Notes under the pieces: model-generated
What the model was told of the DNA's origin: nothing
Database searches by the model: none
The model's input: only the letters and a program-made list of their open reading frames with translations
Source of the DNA: Closterium sp. Naga37s-1
Taxonomy: Eukaryota; Streptophyta; Zygnematophyceae; Desmidiales; Closteriaceae
Assembly: GCA_947471745.1 (NCBI GenBank)
Contig: CANJKZ010000820.1
Coordinates: 2,703,501-2,767,500, forward strand
Length of the DNA: 64,000 nt
Direction: 5' to 3'
Shown: in pieces, positions 61,501 to 64,000 of the stretch
Numbering within the stretch: position 1 is the first letter of the stretch
How the letters are laid out: each line of letters opens with the position of its first letter
Made by a program: the position numbers and the translations under genes

Positions 61501-64000
61501 AGTGCGGACAGCACGGACAGGCGACTTTGGACGCGACTCAGACGACTCGGGACGAGTCTCAGGCGACGGAGGACGAGACTCAGGCTCACAACGCTCCGTA
61601 AGACCGCCCGTCGGCTCAGCGTAAGGAGAAGGACCAGGCAGTGGAGAGGTTGGCTGTAACTGTGACTGCGACTGTACAGGCTGTGGACTCAGTAGGGGAG
61701 GAGGAGGACCAGGAGAGGGCGGGAGGCCAAGAACCTGCTCAAGGAGCGGAACGTAGTACGGCCGCGGCCGCTCAGCACCTCCAGCTCCAACCCCCTCAGC
61801 AGGCCCAGTCCCAGCAGCTCCAGTACCTCCAGAACTAGCACCTCCAGGACCAGCGGCTCCAACAGCTCCAGCACCAGCACCTCCAGCAGCGCCAGCAGCA
61901 CCGGCACCAGCAGCACCTCCAGCAGCGCCAGCAGCACCGCCAGCAGCAGTAGCACCTCCAGCAGCTCCAGTAGCACCAGCACCAGGAGCACCTCCAGCAG
62001 CACCGCCAGCAGCAGCAGTACCTCCAGCAGCTCCAGCAGCACCAGCACCAGCAGCACCTCCAGCACCTCCAGCAGCACCGCCAGCAGCAGCAGCACCTCC
62101 AGCAGCGCCAGCAGCACCGCCAATTGCTCCAGCACCAGGGTCCGCGACACTAGGAGCGCCACTCCGGAGACTGCAGCGCCGAGCGTACCACTCTCGGAGC
62201 CGCTGAGGAGAGGGCAGCTCCCGCCTAGGAGGGGAAGCACGAGCACCAGCTCCAGCAGCACTCCTAGCTCCAGAAGTACCCCTCCTGAGGCTGCAGTACT
62301 GTAAGTACCACTCACGTAGCTGCTGTGAAGAAAGAGCTCCTCCAGGTGTAGCACGCTCAGGCTCAGCACCCTCAGGCTCAGTACCCTCACACGTAGCACC
62401 CCCAGGCTCAGCACCCCCAGACTCAGCACTCGCAGGCTCCGCACCCCCAGGCTCAGCACCCCCAGACTCCGCAACCCCAGGCTCCGCACCCCCAGGCTCC
62501 GCACCCCCAGGCTCCGCACGCTCAGGCTCAGCACCCCTAGCAGGACGAGAGTCGACAGCTACCTCGACAGGCTCAACTGGGTCTACCTGGGACACACCTG
62601 AGGGAGCGGCACCCTGAGGGGGGAGGGGGTCTACCACAGCAGCACCTGGCGCGAGGAAAAGAGGCGGGGGGGGGGAGCGGGGCAGTGCGGTAGGGGAAGA
62701 GGCGGTAGTAGGGCACGGACTCGTCAAAAGTGACGTCCTGAGAGGGCAGGACACGGCGCGAGGTGGCGTGGTAAAACTGCCAACCAGACGCGTCCGGGAC
62801 AAAGCCAAGGAAGACACAAGGAACAGCGCGGGAGGAGAGCTTGTCCGCGAACGTATCGCGAACAAAAGTTCGAGATCCCCAGACCCGAAAACGCGACGCA
62901 TCGCCAACCTCTCCCGTCCAACGCAGTGTCGGTGAAGTCTCCGGCAAGGAGACACGGGGCCAGAGGTTGAGCTGATGCGCAGCGTATCGGACCGCAAACG
63001 GCCACAGAAAGTGGGGGGCAGCCGCATGGATCAAGGAGGTACGAGCGACCTCCATGACCAAGCCAATGCGGCGCTCAGCAACCCCATTCTGCTGTGGAGA
63101 GGCCGGAAGCGTGAACGACTGGCGGATGCCGTGCTCCGCACAGTAGGCTGCCAAGAGGTCGGAGGAGAACTCACCACCTCTGTCAGAGTGCAGACGCAGG
63201 ACAGGAAAGTCCGAGTGGAAACGCTCGCTGAGCTGGAGACGAGAAGCGCGGATCCAAGGGATCAAAACATCAGGGACCTCACCCTTGGTGCGCAAGAGGA
63301 AGACCGTGGTGTAGCGCAAGTAGTCGTCAACAACGATCAGGAAGTACCTCTCCTGACCCTGGCCACGGACGCGGGCTGGGCCCCACACGTCCATGTGGAG
63401 CGTCTGCAAGGGAGCAGTCGTCGGGGGAAACGAGGAGGTGTGAGGAGCGGCGCGCTGCCGCCCCTCGACACAGGGAAGAAAGGTAGGAGCAGGCGAGGGT
63501 GGGAGGGGAGGGAGAACCCTGGGAAGACCAGAGACAAGGTACCGTTTGTGCATGCCACGAAGGCGCTGCACTGACGGGTGACCAAGGCGGTGGTGCCAGA
63601 GGATGGTCTCGTGCGCTAGAGAGCGACACGAGCAGGGGGCCGACAGCTGACCTGACGCAGACGCAGACGCAGCTACCTGAGGGGACTCAGTGGTCAGTGT
63701 GTACAGGTCCGACCCCGGCTGCCGAGTGAAGGTAGCCAGGTGACGACCCGTCCGAGCACACGTGCAGTGTGTCACGCGCTCGTAGGCAGGGGTGAACTGG
63801 TGGACACCCCCGTCCTGGAGCGCACAACCCGCCACCAAGTTCGTAGAGAACGAGGGGAGGTGGAGACCTGACAGTGTGCCCGACGGGACCGCAGGACAAG
63901 GAAGGACAGTGGAGGAGGTCGCAATGACCGGACCCCCAGAGGGGTCAGCGAGGGAGACTGCAACTGGCCGAGCAAGCTGCTCAAGGGCAGTGCGGTCACG
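58534..64000 (-). pseudogene. Pol of element E2 (interrupted)
   Basis: From the right edge leftwards: end of protease region (TSSTVLPCPAVPSGTLSGLH), LWHHRLGHPSVQRLRGMHKR, integrase (MDVWGPARV, HSDRGGEFSS, QQNGVAERRIGLVMEV), then a frameshift at an 11-base G run (about 62667), Gly/Ala/Glu linker with LREWY twice (about 62185-62210 and 62305-62330), acidic DVLEDRQEEFECF (about 61120), another break near 61030, SYAEAMEGLYSSQWQTAMDA (about 60930), an 870-bp insertion, RT (GMWIFRVKRPPG, YVDDLVFA) and RNase H. In RNase H the codons for Gln (TAMAAQ) and Arg (LARELQQ) are TAG and TGA, both explainable by C-to-T change. It ends at a stop at 58534. Confidence 0.88.
60009..60878. other. About 870-bp foreign insertion in pol of E2
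   Basis: Element C reads WKSTGTYVDNVPPPGANI without a gap; in E2 the WKSTGT part ends at about 60879 and VDEVPPPGANI resumes at about 60008. The sequence between shows no similarity to pol. Its ends are weak inverted repeats (GGAGGGCG at left; TGCAGGGCG inverted at right). No target duplication was found. It encodes nothing recognised. It may be a small DNA transposon or a captured fragment. Confidence 0.6.

Larger units (their letters stand above)
58171..64000 (-). mobile_element. Ty1/copia element E2 (C family), 3' 5.8 kb
   Basis: Minus-strand element with 3' LTR at 58298-58171 and pol reading from the window's right edge. It is inserted in E1, with GCCAT (58166-58170) the candidate target duplication. 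Together with D this makes a three-level nest. It shares the integrase-RT linker with LREWY motifs with C. Pol is damaged by stops, frameshifts and an 870-bp insertion. Confidence 0.9.

Overview
This window is nuclear DNA of a eukaryote, most likely of the green lineage (plant or streptophyte alga). The evidence is spliced genes with GT-AG introns, a SART1 protein closer to plant DOT2/MDF than to animal SART1, Ty1/copia retrotransposons primed from initiator-Met tRNA, and MITEs. No rRNA, tRNA or CRISPR was recognised. The genus cannot be fixed from the sequence.

Layout. 1-4597: two related Ty1/copia elements on the minus strand, A apparently nested in B, with very short LTRs (about 125 bp), gag genes and GC-rich tandem-repeat leaders. 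5484-12738: a complete Ty1/copia element C on the plus strand with 126-bp LTRs and a 5-bp target duplication, but a broken pol. 12744-16079: a TATA-bearing stretch, an unidentified weak gene or pseudogene, and two MITE-like elements. 16080-46906: one 11-exon minus-strand gene for the spliceosomal protein SART1/DOT2 (882 aa; all exon phases agree), stretched to 31 kb by a 23-kb intron. 46907-47960: probable shared promoter. 47961-49566: a five-exon plus-strand RAB5IF-like membrane protein gene (115 aa). 49779-52011: a TTAA-flanked inverted-repeat element filled with low-complexity DNA. 52023-64000: nested Ty1/copia elements on the minus strand; D (a different family, 361-bp LTR) is interrupted by E1, and E1 by E2, which runs off the window.

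The central observation is SART1 intron 7. It consists almost entirely of about 1,200 tandem copies of a 19-bp unit, and that unit is the exon 7/intron 7 junction itself: the last 8 nt of the exon plus the first 11 nt of the intron. Every copy is therefore a sense-oriented copy of the 5' splice site. The pattern recurs: RAB5IF intron 1 opens with four 36-bp units starting exactly at intron +1, RAB5IF intron 2 opens with a 9-bp array, and SART1 introns 6 and 10 carry repeats containing donor-like GTGAG. Exon-edge fragments are also duplicated in SART1 introns 8 and 9 and RAB5IF intron 3. I infer a local process that repeatedly duplicates DNA around splice sites. It is notable that the gene most affected encodes a tri-snRNP splicing factor.

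Because 19 is not a multiple of 3 and the unit has no plus-strand stop, the array produces giant artefactual plus-strand ORFs (up to 5,433 codons). These are not genes.
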